Shown in pieces: positions 46,238 through 56,077 of a DNA stretch of 64,000 nt. The DNA is from Datura wrightii (Eukaryota > Streptophyta > Magnoliopsida > Solanales > Solanaceae), in NCBI GenBank assembly GCA_035772735.1, contig JASDFA010000016.1, positions 143,728,501-143,792,500 of the forward strand, in the 5' to 3' direction. Below the pieces are notes generated by a model. That model was not told where the DNA came from and did no database searches. It worked only from the letters and a program-made list of their open reading frames with translations. Position 1 is the first letter of the stretch, and each line of letters starts with the position of its first letter. Both the position numbers and the translations under genes were made by a program.

Positions 46238-47675
46238 TGATCTTGGGCAGATTTATATGCCCAAGTGATACTCAAACGTATTATTTTCGCCTTGTTTGTG
46301 TGCAATGTGTATATATTCTCATGTAATTGGTAATAAAATGTGAATTTATACTAACCAACATGATTAGCATTTGTTTTGTAGGTAAATATGATTTTTAGGA
46401 GCTAAAATGCATGTTGGAACTATATCGGAGTTGGACTTGGATACGAGCGTGGAAAAGACATTGGAATGCACAAATTATAGGGGCTCCGCGATGGAGCCGT
46501 TCCACGCTACCATCGCGGAGGCACACTGCCTGGAGAGGGAATTAAATGGCAAATTCCAGTGAGGCCTCGCGACAGCTCCGTGGCACGGAGATAGGCCTCC
46601 GCGTTGGCCTCCGTGGCACGTTGAGGCTAATTTACCGGACCCTGGATTTCCAGTGAAGGTCCGCGTCCACGCCGTGTCACGGAGGCAGTGCTCCGCGTTG
46701 ACCTCCGTGACACGTTGCTTGTTATTCCGGGAAAAATTTCCCTCTAGTATAAATAGCACACTTAGGTTTATTTTAATGAGGGAGTTTTAGTTCAGACTTG
46801 GTGGAGCTAGGACGTGGGTTAGCAGCAGTTGAGGGACGAAAAAGCTAAGAGATTTCTTCTCTTCCTTTCTTCTTTTAGTCAATTGTATGTATGATTTACA
46901 CTTGTTTTAGGATGATCAATCCACAAATGAGTGGCTAATTCTCTTCCTTGCTAAGGTTTTGAACATGTGTAGTGAATTTTGATTGTAAATGATATGGTTT
47001 TCTTCTTCTTCTTTCATGTTGTTCTATTAATTCTTGTTCTTACTGCATTAGTGCTTGGCCGACATTAATGCACATCTAAAAAGTCCAATTTCACTCGAGA
47101 GATCAAGAAATTGGAAAGTTGTGAATTAATAGGGTATTGTTCTTAACTTGATTTGGGAAAATTGGGTTTTGATATGCTTTCCTGATAGAAATATACTTGA
47201 AAGCCGTATTAGTCAATTGAGGAACCGGAATTGTATTGCTAGGTCATAAATTGCATTTGATCACAGAAATGTACACGAATCGTTTATGATTCTTAAGTGA
47301 AATTAAATACGAGAGTTTTAATTTCTAGGCTAATGTTCTTGGCTAGCAACATGAAGAAGAGATTAACCGAATTATTATTACAATCGAATTCATTACTTGT
47401 TCTTAACCTTGGCATGCTCATATCCATAGTTTAAATTCATAGTAAATAATTGTTAATAGTTTTATATATATATTTTATAAATAAAAACTTATTTAACTAT
47501 TGGTTACGTTGTTGTTAGCATAGTTAGAAGTAAAATAAGAATATAGTATACTTAGACAATTTTTACATACCCTGAGCCTCCTTGGATCGATACTTGGCTT
47601 ACTTAGCCACTTTATTACTTGTTTGACCACGTGCACTTGCGTGTCGGTTTTATAACCCCAACAACTCACCGAACA
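46238..47675 (+). repeat. 5' LTR of B2
   Basis: TGATCTTGGG...ACCGAACA. A terminal CTTGGGCA/TGCCCAAG hairpin opens the LTR. U3 holds a CTCCGCGATGG/CCATCGCGGAG 11-bp stem (46484-46520), a CTCCGTGGCACGGAG palindrome near 46576 and the 13-bp stem CGTGTCACGGAGG/CCTCCGTGACACG (46673-46714), all upstream of TATA box TATAAATA (46748-46755). The R/U5 part is AT-rich. Confidence 0.93.
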
Positions 47676-47681
47676 AGTTTT

Positions 47682-47699
47682 TGGCACCGTTGCCGGGGA
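47682..47699 (+). other. Primer binding site of B2, Asp type
   Basis: TGGCACCGTTGCCGGGGA, one base away from the usual Athila site TGGCGCCGTTGCCGGGGA, six bases after the LTR. Confidence 0.9.
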
Positions 47700-47818
47700 G
47701 GCTAGGCAAATTTGTGAAATTGTGTTTAGTGTAAATTTACTGTATTTTTATTTTTATTTTCTTAAGTGTTAACAACTTGGTCTTAGCCGGTATTTTGCAG
47801 ATTTTGTTTCTGTGAACA

Positions 47819-50212
47819 CTGGCAAGGGACAAGGAGCTGGTGGAATCTTACTTAGAGCCTGAACGTGAATTTCATAGTCAACGTAGAGAAGCTCTACAAA
47901 AGAAGTTGCAGTTGTTCCGACAATCTATTATGGAGCAACAAAATCCACCAGTTGTGAGGGCAGTGTTAGTGCCCGATGAAGCAGCAGCAAGGCCGGTTCG
48001 CGAGGTGCCAATCCCACACGCTAACAATGTACATTCTAGCATCCGCAAACCAGAGCCTGGAGGGAGATTTGAATTAAAGCAGAATATGGTGCAACTTTTG
48101 CACACAAGCGGGTAATTTACCGGTCTCCCTCATGAAGATCCACAACAACATCTCCAAAACGTTTTGGAGATAAGTGACACTTATATACCCGCTGGAGTGT
48201 CACCTGATTATGTTCGGCTCACCTTATTTCCGTTTTCCTTACTTGGTGAAGCTAAGAGGTGGTTAAAAGCTGAACCACCCAATTCTATATCAACGTGGGA
48301 TGATCTTGCACGGAAGTTTTTGATTAGATTTTTCCCTTCTGGTAAAACAGCCAGACTTAGAAGTCAAATTCTAAGTTTTAAACAGAGGGAGGGAGAAAAT
48401 CTATATCAAGCCTGGGAAAGATTTAAATCCATGTTGCGGGACTGTCCTCATCATCATCAGTCCAATGAGGTGTTGGTACACACATTTATTGAGGGTTTGG
48501 AACCCCACACTAAAATTCTGTTAGATTCAGCAGCTGGAGGGCAAGCACTGGAAAAGACTTACGAGGAGCTGTACACTTTGCTCAACCGAATTTCACAAGG
48601 CAATCCAGAATGGAATGCAAATTCATCTCGAGGTGGAGCAAGGAAAGCAGCGGGAGTGCTTGAAGTGGATGGATTTACAGCTATCGCTGCACAGATAGCT
48701 GCCTTGCAAAATCAGTTAAATAATCACTTCAGCAATATGAACTTCAACCAGCCTTCAGCTTCGGTCAGTGCAGTCCAGCAAATGTGGTGTGAAGTGTGTG
48801 GTAGTAGTGAGCATTCAGCTGAATGATGTGGTGCAAATCCTGATTCTGTTAACTTTGTGGGCAATGCACAGAGAAATCAGCAGCAGTTTGGTAGTGGCTA
48901 CAACTCAAATTGGAGGAACCATCCGAATTTTTCGTGGGGTAGCAACAACCAACAAGGCCAAAGTTCTGGTCAGGGTATGCAGAGAAATCAAGGAGGGCAA
49001 CAAAACCATCAAGCTCAATTCAGAAATCACAATGCCCCTCCTCCACCACCATCACCGACTATTGAGGAGATGTTCAAAACCATGATCGCTAATCAGGCAC
49101 AATTGCAGGCTGACTATGTTAAATTGGCAGCCGAAGTGAAGAACAATCAATTGGCGACCAAGGCCCTTGAATATCAGTTTGGGCAATTTGCTAGTGCCCA
49201 AAATACAAGACCCAGAGGAGGACTACCTAGCGACACGGATCCTAATCCGAAGCAGGTTAATGCAGTGACCACGAGGAGTGGCTTACAGTTGAAGGAGGTG
49301 GAACCGGAAAGACCGCCTCAAAAGTCAGGAGCAGCAGATGTTGAGGAGGAACAAAGTTCTGATAGGGGGAAGACTAAAGAAACAGAATCAGAAAGGCCTC
49401 CACCCCCGTTCCCTCAACGACTTAAGAAACACAAGGAGGAGGCGTGTTTCAAGAAATTTATGGAGGTGCTTAAACAGGTACATGTTAATTTACCTCTTGT
49501 TGATGTCTTGCAGGGAGTGCCAAAGTATGCAAAATATATTAAAGACATCGTGGCTAACAAAAGTCACTTGACTGAGTATGCCACGGTGGCTTTAACGGAG
49601 GAATGCACTTCCCAGATTAAGAATAGACTGCCCACGAAACTAAAAGACCCTGGAAGTTTTACTATCCAGCTGACTATTGGGCAAAGTATCCGAGCTCGTG
49701 GATTATGCGACTTGGGGGCAAGTATAAATCTGATGCCATCTTCGGTGTTCAGAAAGTTAGGTCTAGGGAGTCCTAGACCTACCACAGTAATCTTGCAGCT
49801 AGCGGACAGGTCCTTAGCTAAACCGGATGGTATTGTTGAGGATGTGTTAGTGCAAGTGGGCTCCCTCATTTTTCCGGTCGAGTTTATTGTTCTGGACTTT
49901 GAACCAGATGCTGAAGTCCCATTTATTTTGGGTCGTCCCTTTTTGGCAACCGGAAAAGCATTAATTGATGTAGCTGCGGGTCAACTTACAATGCGGGCAC
50001 ATGACAAGATAGAAGTTTTTGACGTGTACAAAGCACCCAAGCTCCCGATTGTAAATGAGGAACTCTCGGTGATCAATGTGATTGATCATGGGAATGCTAA
50101 TATAATGAATGATTCCCGAGAGTTAACAGGAAGGCCACCAGATGAGGTTGAGCACTACTGGGGGGAGGACAAAGATCGTGAAAAATCGTCCCTCACCCTA
50201 GTAGATAATTGA
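47819..50212 (+). pseudogene. Athila-like gag-protease of B2, interrupted by two stops
   Basis: One frame runs to the stop before 50213, broken by TAA at 48113 and TGA at 48824. The likely ancestral start at 47819 reads CTG rather than ATG ('.ARDKELVESYLEPE'); the first in-frame ATG is 47930. Domains: gag core ('GRFELKQNMVQLL', 'LTLFPFSLLGEAKRWL', 'RFFPSGKTARLR', 'NLYQAWERFKSML'), zinc knuckle CX2CX4HX4C at 48788-48829 split by the TGA, a Gln/Asn-rich linker, 'PPPPFPQRLKKHKEEA', and an aspartic protease with active site 'CDLGASINLMP' (catalytic Asp codon 49709) and the 'FILGRPFL' stretch near 49921. RT would normally follow in Athila but does not. Read-through or repair by relatives would be needed for function. 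Confidence 0.9.
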
Positions 50213-50551
50213 GCATAATGGACGTCGAGCCGCGACAGTAAACCAGGCGCTGCACGGGAGGCAACCCGTGAAAAGAAAAATATTCTATTTTTCTTCTTTT
50301 AGTATAGTGTACATAATTGGTATTTTTTATTTTTTTATTTTTAATTTTTCTTTTTCTTGATTTCGTAAAAAAAATTTCGTTTTAGTTAGTATTTTTTCAT
50401 GGTAGTTAGGAAAATCTATTAATCTAACCAATTTCATTTAGTGAGGTGATTTTCAGGTCAACCGGAGAAAAATATGCATGGAAGCGTGAAAAATAAGGCA
50501 AGGTATGAAAATAATTTTTATTGAAGAAACAGTGCACTGGGGCGTTGGCTC
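50213..50551 (+). other. Post-gag noncoding region with a conserved hairpin (B2)
   Basis: Contains CACGGG / AGGCAA / CCCGTG at 50253-50270 just after the gag-protease stop; the D copy is at 39391-39408. The rest is T-rich with no ORF. Pol would be expected here in a full Athila element. Confidence 0.65.
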
Positions 50552-50687
50552 CGTGTCACGGAGGAGGGGCTCCGTGTTACCCTCCGTGACACGTTGAAGG
50601 CAAAATCAGATTTTTTAAAATTTCCAGAGAGCCAACGCGTTGGCTCTGTGTCACGGAGGAGGGGCTCCGCGTTTCCCTCCGTGACAC
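50552..50687 (+). promoter_or_regulatory. Two U3-type hairpins upstream of the second ORF (B2)
   Basis: Hairpin 1: CGTGTCACGGAGG (50552-50564) with CCTCCGTGACACG (50581-50593). Hairpin 2: GTGTCACGGAGG (50648-50659) with CCTCCGTGACAC (50676-50687). Both have a 16-base loop with GCTCCGYGTT, exactly as in the LTR at 46673-46714, and both are followed by GTTG. In the LTR this hairpin stands ~35 bp before the TATA box. A transcriptional role is inferred from position and repetition. Confidence 0.55.
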
Positions 50688-50888
50688 GTTGCCCTTTATT
50701 CAGTGCCGGGTCACATCGAGTTGCCGGGTGACCCGCGTGTTTTTCTTTAAATTAACCCCGATTTTGCCTCTTTTCTCCCCATTTCTCTCCTCCTCCGTGA
50801 CCAAAACACCAAATTCCCCCTCCCCAACCAACGTGCCACGCTAATAGGCAAGGAAAACGTCAAATTTCTTCGGTTCTTCAACTAAAAG
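50688..50888 (+). other. Putative leader exon of the second ORF (B2)
   Basis: Has an inverted repeat CGGGTCAC (50707-50714) / GTGACCCG (50728-50735), a TATA-like TTTAAATT (50746-50753), then a pyrimidine-rich stretch ending AAAAG at 50888, followed by the donor GTATGT. Aligned with 6882-7082 of B1. Confidence 0.45.
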
Positions 50889-51596
50889 GTATGTTTTCAT
50901 CGTTTCTCTCAAGTTTTTGACGATTTTAGTCGAATTTGAGCATGTGAGGTGAAATATATCACCCCAAGTAGCAACTAAACATGATGTTGAATTATTTTGT
51001 GATTGATTATGTTCGGATTGTTGTAATTAGCGTTTGAACGTGTCGATTATGTGAATAATTCGAATTTGATTGAAATATTGCATTCTAGGGCTTGAGTTAT
51101 TGAAATTGAATTGGGGAACTTGATAGTTTGATGAATTAGATGCCGGGGTGTGGTTGTAAATTGAGATAAGTCAATGTAAATATTGTATGAATGTTAAGAG
51201 AAGACGAATTCTCGAATTGTTGGGGAAAATGTGAAAATTTTGTAAATTGGTTTGATTATTTAGATTTGTATGTACATAGAATTTTCGTTGTTGTTTTTGT
51301 TTTTTTTGTTGTGTTGCTAAGTGCGATGATTGGATTGCTATCGATAGTAGGATTGGGAGTAGTTGTATGAAGTCTGAGTAGTACGCTAACCGTTATGCTG
51401 TCGAAATTTTTCGTGAACGCACTAAGCAATATACCTTATAGTTGCTTGTGTTTGAGGTTGTAAATAGAGTAATCCTTGCCGAAGTATTGTAAATATAGTT
51501 AGGGACTAAGTGTGGGGTAAACTTAGTTTAACCCGACCTTAGCCTAAGTTAACTTGTATTTAGCTTAACTTTGTGTTTGTTTATGTATATTGATAG
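50889..51596 (+). other. Putative leader intron of the second ORF (B2)
   Basis: 708 bp from G|GTATGTTTTC to TATTGATAG|G. T-rich throughout, no conserved frame. Length and position match introns in B1 (700 bp) and D (723 bp). Carries AAGTGTGGGGTAA at 51508-51520, a copy of the polypurine tract. Confidence 0.6.
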
Positions 51597-51601
51597 GTAC
51601 A

Positions 51602-52810
51602 ATGGCAAGTCGACAGGACAAGGGCAAGGGTGCTTCTACCTCAGGCACCGGACGGAAAAGATTGAGGTTGGGCACTGCAGTCCCAGCTGCACCAGCTGTT
51701 CCGCGCGGCCAACGCCGCCAATACGGAACAAGATGGGTAACCGATGAAGGGAAGAAGTGGTACGAGAAACATAAAGAAAACAAGTACTTCCCCGAGGAAC
51801 ATATTGCACGGGAACCACTTGCACAGGAGTTCCCACGTATTGTGCAGAGAATCGAGGCAGCTGGGCTCAGCTTTATCTTTCAGGAGCCCAAGGAGTGCAA
51901 CCTACATTTGGTCCGGGAATTCTATGAAAACTGGAACCCGGCCATCAGAAGCCACACAATAAAAATCAGAGGGCAGATTGTCACTCTGGAACCCCACCAA
52001 TTTAATGCCATCGTTGGAGCGCGGGACACAGACGCCTACGTTCTCCGCCAGCTAAACATCACCCCACCGTACGCCGACATCAGACGTACATTGTGTGGGG
52101 CTCGATCCACAGCCCGATGGAGTAGACATAAGGAGAGGGGTTACCACCAGACTCTGCCTTATTCGCAGATGAACAGGGAGGCCAGAATATGGCTGAAGAT
52201 TGTGTGTTCGTGCTTGATCTCGGGAGTTCACATGACGGATGTGACCCAGGACCGTGTCTGCTTGGTGTATGCCCTTATGAAAGGGCTTGAGATTAATGTT
52301 GGGGCGGTAATTATATCCGCCATGAAGAGAGTCAGACTGCACCAGGGCCACAGATACGGGTTTGGCGGACTCATCACCACCTTCCTCCGAGACCTCGACA
52401 TTGAGGAAGAGGCTTTGGACTATATTCCGCAGTTAGAGCGGAGGGCCCTCGATGTAACAAAAACTAAGGCCCCCGACACCACACACGGGCCAGTGCTGAC
52501 TTTGGGCGAGCGACATGCTCGTGACGATCAGTACATGGCACGTATGTTCGGCATGCAGATGCTTCAGCTACGGATTGGTGGGAGACCAGCCACCCAGGAA
52601 GAATTATGGCAGCTAGAGCTAGATTACCCATTTGGTGAGAATGCCAGAGCCTTATGCCGAGTGGGACCAGCCTTCGTGGAGCCGACGGATGACGATGTCC
52701 CTACTGATGAGGAGACACGTCGTGAGGACTCCGATGACGATGATGGAGCTGACTCAGATATGGGCGACGAGGCAGCAGCACCAGATGAAGAAGTCGAATA
52801 TTTCGACTAA
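51602..52810 (+). CDS. Plant-transposon-domain protein, 402 aa, intact (B2)
   Basis: ATG at 51602 sits six bases after the inferred splice acceptor; TAA ends at 52810. The N-terminus is basic and Ser/Gly-rich with 'RKRLRL' (about residues 18-23), a possible nuclear localisation signal. Residues ~60-300 match the 'putative plant transposon protein domain' family: 'LVREFYENWNP', 'KIRGQIVTLEPHQFNAIVGA', 'VHMTDVTQDRVCLVYALMKGLEINVGAVI', 'RYGFGGLITTFLRDLDI'. The last ~45 residues are mostly Asp and Glu. No catalytic motif, signal peptide or membrane segment is seen, and I know of no proven function. It sits where Athila elements often carry an env-like ORF, so it may be its equivalent. It is the only uninterrupted gene-length ORF here apart from pieces of pol. 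Confidence 0.85.
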   Translation: MASRQDKGKGASTSGTGRKRLRLGTAVPAAPAVPRGQRRQYGTRWVTDEGKKWYEKHKENKYFPEEHIAREPLAQEFPRIVQRIEAAGLSFIFQEPKECNLHLVREFYENWNPAIRSHTIKIRGQIVTLEPHQFNAIVGARDTDAYVLRQLNITPPYADIRRTLCGARSTARWSRHKERGYHQTLPYSQMNREARIWLKIVCSCLISGVHMTDVTQDRVCLVYALMKGLEINVGAVIISAMKRVRLHQGHRYGFGGLITTFLRDLDIEEEALDYIPQLERRALDVTKTKAPDTTHGPVLTLGERHARDDQYMARMFGMQMLQLRIGGRPATQEELWQLELDYPFGENARALCRVGPAFVEPTDDDVPTDEETRREDSDDDDGADSDMGDEAAAPDEEVEYFD

Positions 52811-54619
52811 TCAGGGAGTTCCACCACCCGAAATTTTGTTTTGTAATTTTTGTAAACACTGGGGACAGTGTTCGATTTAAGTGTGGGGTGGGGAGTAGCT
52901 AGGTGCTGGGACTTGGGCTCTAATTTGCTGTATGTTTTTCCTTGGTTTGTATGTATGTTTGTGCTTTCCCTGTTATGAACTGATTTGTGGTGTATGTGTA
53001 TATATTTGTTTGTGTGGTTAATGAGGTGTGTTCTGAAAAGTTATGGTTGCCAGTGTAAATATTTTGTAAATATTTTCTTTCTATCGATATAATCGATGTG
53101 TTGCAAAAAATTTCGGTTTTTATTTTTTTTTGGGTTTCTCGGAGTTTGTTTTCGGTTCTTTTACCGAGAATAGTCCCATTGAACCGAATGTCATAGTTAG
53201 TGACTGTTCCATATGATGGATGGATGACGACCGTCTTAAGGGAAATGTAGTCGGTAGGAGTAGGATTTTAATTTGTTTTTAATTTTTCTTTGGTGGATTG
53301 CATCAATGAACTGTAGTTGCTTTATGGTTGCAAAAATTTTGTTGCGTGTGTAACTGATGTTCAAAATGTGAAAATGATTCGTTCGAAAGCATGCAATTTG
53401 GTAAATATGTTGAGTTACCTAGGCTATAGAAGTTGATTCAGTATGATTGAGGCTTAATTTTGAATTCATGTGTTTGGCTAATTAGAGAGTCTGTGAATGC
53501 ATCTTGATTCGAGCATGTGCATGAAGTGTGAAGTGAGGTTTTGGTATTTCATGCCATTGTGAATTGTCTAGAACTTGCCTGGTGTGTATACAAAACGAAA
53601 TGAAGGAAGTGTAGTGTTGGAAAGGATGTAGGCATTTCTTTGTTTTAACCGAGAGTTTCCATTTTTTTTCTTGTCGAATTCTACCTTTCTATATGTTGTA
53701 TACCCTAGTTAGCCCGTTGAGCCTTTAGCCGATCTCTTTCTTTTGTCCAAAATTGTATAAACTAAGCTTTATTCCTTCTTTTCATTAGCCTTAAAGTCTA
53801 TACGAAGCTCTTAAGCGCTTACAAAGAAAAGAAAATGTTTCCCAAAGTGTTAAAGAGTGAAAAGAGTGAAAAGAAAAAGAAAAGCAGAGTGAAGAAAGAA
53901 AAGATGATGTTGAAGAGGCACTTGTTGTAATTAAATGATATTGAGGGTACATGAAAACCCTTTGTTTTGTGTCAAGTGAGTTTGATGAAATGGGCAGTAC
54001 GAAAGTAAACCAGCATGAATGGGAGAAAAAGAGAAAAGAGAGGAACAATGTCCATGAGTCGATGGGAATGTGTCGAAAAGGCGCTTAAGGATGCTAGAGA
54101 CTATTATTGGCTAATCCAATATATATACTAGATCCATAGCCCCGTTACAACCCATTAAAGTCCTACGTGATCTTACATTGCATGTCTTTATATTAGTGGA
54201 GTAATACACTAAGGGCAAGCCTATGGGTCATGACATGATGCATGTGAATTCTTTTGGGAGAGTGAGTGAAATTAACTTTTATATGCCCCTACTTGAATGT
54301 TTGTGTGTTGCATGAACAAAAAGGGGAAGATTCTCTTGAGTTGTGAGGGCACATGCTTGATGAAAGATTGATTTTTGTGTCGGATTTCTTGATTAGCTGA
54401 TTTGCATGAGTTTGCCGATATCAAGAATCAATTCTTAAAGTCTAGGAAGTCTTGATGTATTAAAGGTCATTGTATTGTAAGACCAAGCATGTTTTCGTGA
54501 TGATTTGCAAAAATTGAATAATTGGTATGACCGTAGCGTAAATGGTCGCACCATAGTGACGAAGGATGGGATGTAATTTGCATGAGTTGTGTATGTGTTG
54601 TTCAAGGACGAACAAGGAT
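52811..54619 (+). other. 3' region of B2 with conserved hairpin, PPT-like copy and 3' blocks
   Basis: No gene. AACACTG/CAGTGTT hairpin (about 52855-52872) followed by TTAAGTGTGGGGTGGGG (52877-52893). The block GATGACGACCGTCTTAAGGG (about 53223-53242) is flanked by TTCC/GGAA that can pair. TGTCTAGAACTTGCCTGG lies near 53565, and the block ending CAAGCCTATGG near 54218. The same order occurs in B1, and partly in D, E and F. Confidence 0.75.
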
Positions 54620-54635
54620 TTAAGTGTGGGGTAAG
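54620..54635 (+). other. Polypurine tract of B2
   Basis: TTAAGTGTGGGGTAAG adjoining the 3' LTR. Confidence 0.8.
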
Positions 54636-56072
54636 TGATCTTGGGCAGATTTATATGCCAAGTGATACTCAAACGTATTATTTTCGCCTTGTTTGTGTGC
54701 AATGTGTATATATTCTCATGTAATTGGTAATAAAATGTGAATTTATACTAACCAACATGATTAGCATTTGTTTTGCAGGTAAATATGATTTTTAGGAGCT
54801 AAAATGCATGTTGGAACTATATCGGAGTTGGACTTGGATACGAGCGTGGAAAAGACATTGGAATGCACAAATTATAGGGGCTCCGCGATGGAGCCGTGCC
54901 ACGCTACCATCGCGGAGGCACACTGCCTGGAGAGGGAATTAAATGGCAAATTCCAGTGAGGCCTCGCGACAGCTCCGTGGAACGGAGATAGGCCAACGCG
55001 TTGGCCTCCGTGCCACGTTGAGGCTAATTAACCGGACCCTAGATTTCCAGTGAAGGTCCGCGTCCACGCTGTGTCACGGAGGCAGTGCTCCGCATTGACC
55101 TCCGTGACACGTTGCTTGTTATTCCGGGAAAAATTTCCCTCTAGTATAAATAGCACACTTAGGTTTATTTTAATGAGGGAGTTTTAGTTCAGACTTGGTG
55201 GAGCTAGGACGTGGGTTAGCAGCAGTTGAGGGACGAAAAAGGTAAGAGATTTCTTCTCTTCCTTTCTTCTTTCAATCAATTGTATGTATGATTTACACTT
55301 GTTTTAGTATGATCAATCCACAAATGAGTGGCTAATTCTCTTCCTTGCTAAGGTTTTGAACATGTGTAGTGAATTTTGATTGTAAATGATATGGTTTTCT
55401 TCTTCTTCTTTCATGTTGTTCTATTAATTCTTGTTCTTACTGCATTAGTGCTTGGCCGACATTAATGCACATCTAAAAAGTCCAATTTCACTCGAGAGAG
55501 CAAGAAATTGGAAAGTTGTGAATTAATAGGGTATTGTTCTTAACTTGATTTGGGAAAATTGGGTTTTGATGTGCTTTCCTGATAGAAATATACTTGAAAG
55601 CCGTATTAGTTAATTGAGGAACCGGAATTGTATTGCTAGGTCATAAATTGCATTTGATCACAGAAATGTAGACGAATGGTTTATGATTCTTAAGTGAAAT
55701 TAAATACGAGAGTTTTAATTTCTATGCTAATGTTCTTGGCTAGCAACATGAAGAAGAGATTAACCGAATTATTATTACAATCGAATTCATTACTTGTTCT
55801 TAACCTTGGCATGCTCATATTCATAGTTTAAATTCATAGTAAATAATTGTTAATTGTTTTATATATATATTTTATAAACAAAAACTTATTTAACGGTTGG
55901 TTACGTTGTTGTTAGCATAGTTAGAAGTAAAATAAGAATACAGTATACTTAGGCAATTTTTACATACCCTGAGCCTCCTTGGATCCATACTTGGCTTACT
56001 TAGCCACTTTATTACTTGTTTGACCATGTGCACTTGCGTGTCGGTTTTATAACCCCAACAACTCACCGAACA
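54636..56072 (+). repeat. 3' LTR of B2
   Basis: Near-identical to 46238-47675. It lacks one C in the terminal hairpin. U3 hairpin 55071-55110 (12-bp arms kept); TATA box TATAAATA at 55145-55152. The duplication GCAGC follows. Confidence 0.93.
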
Positions 56073-56077
56073 GCAGC
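56073..56077 (+). other. Target site duplication, right copy (B2)
   Basis: GCAGC directly after the LTR end GAACA; the gypsy C gag frame continues from here. Confidence 0.9.

Larger units (their letters stand above)
46238..56072 (+). mobile_element. Family B copy B2: complete pol-less Athila derivative carrying a plant-transposon-domain ORF
   Basis: Bounded by direct 5-bp target duplications GCAGC (46233-46237 and 56073-56077). LTRs 46238-47675 and 54636-56072 are 1438 and 1437 bp with only a few tens of differences by eye. Between them: Asp-type primer site, gag-protease (47819-50212), post-gag hairpin, two U3-like hairpins, leader exon, intron, intact second ORF (51602-52810), 1.8 kb of 3' region and polypurine tract. 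There is no RT, RNase H or integrase in any frame. Complete structure and similar LTRs indicate a fairly recent insertion moved by proteins supplied in trans (inference). Confidence 0.93.
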
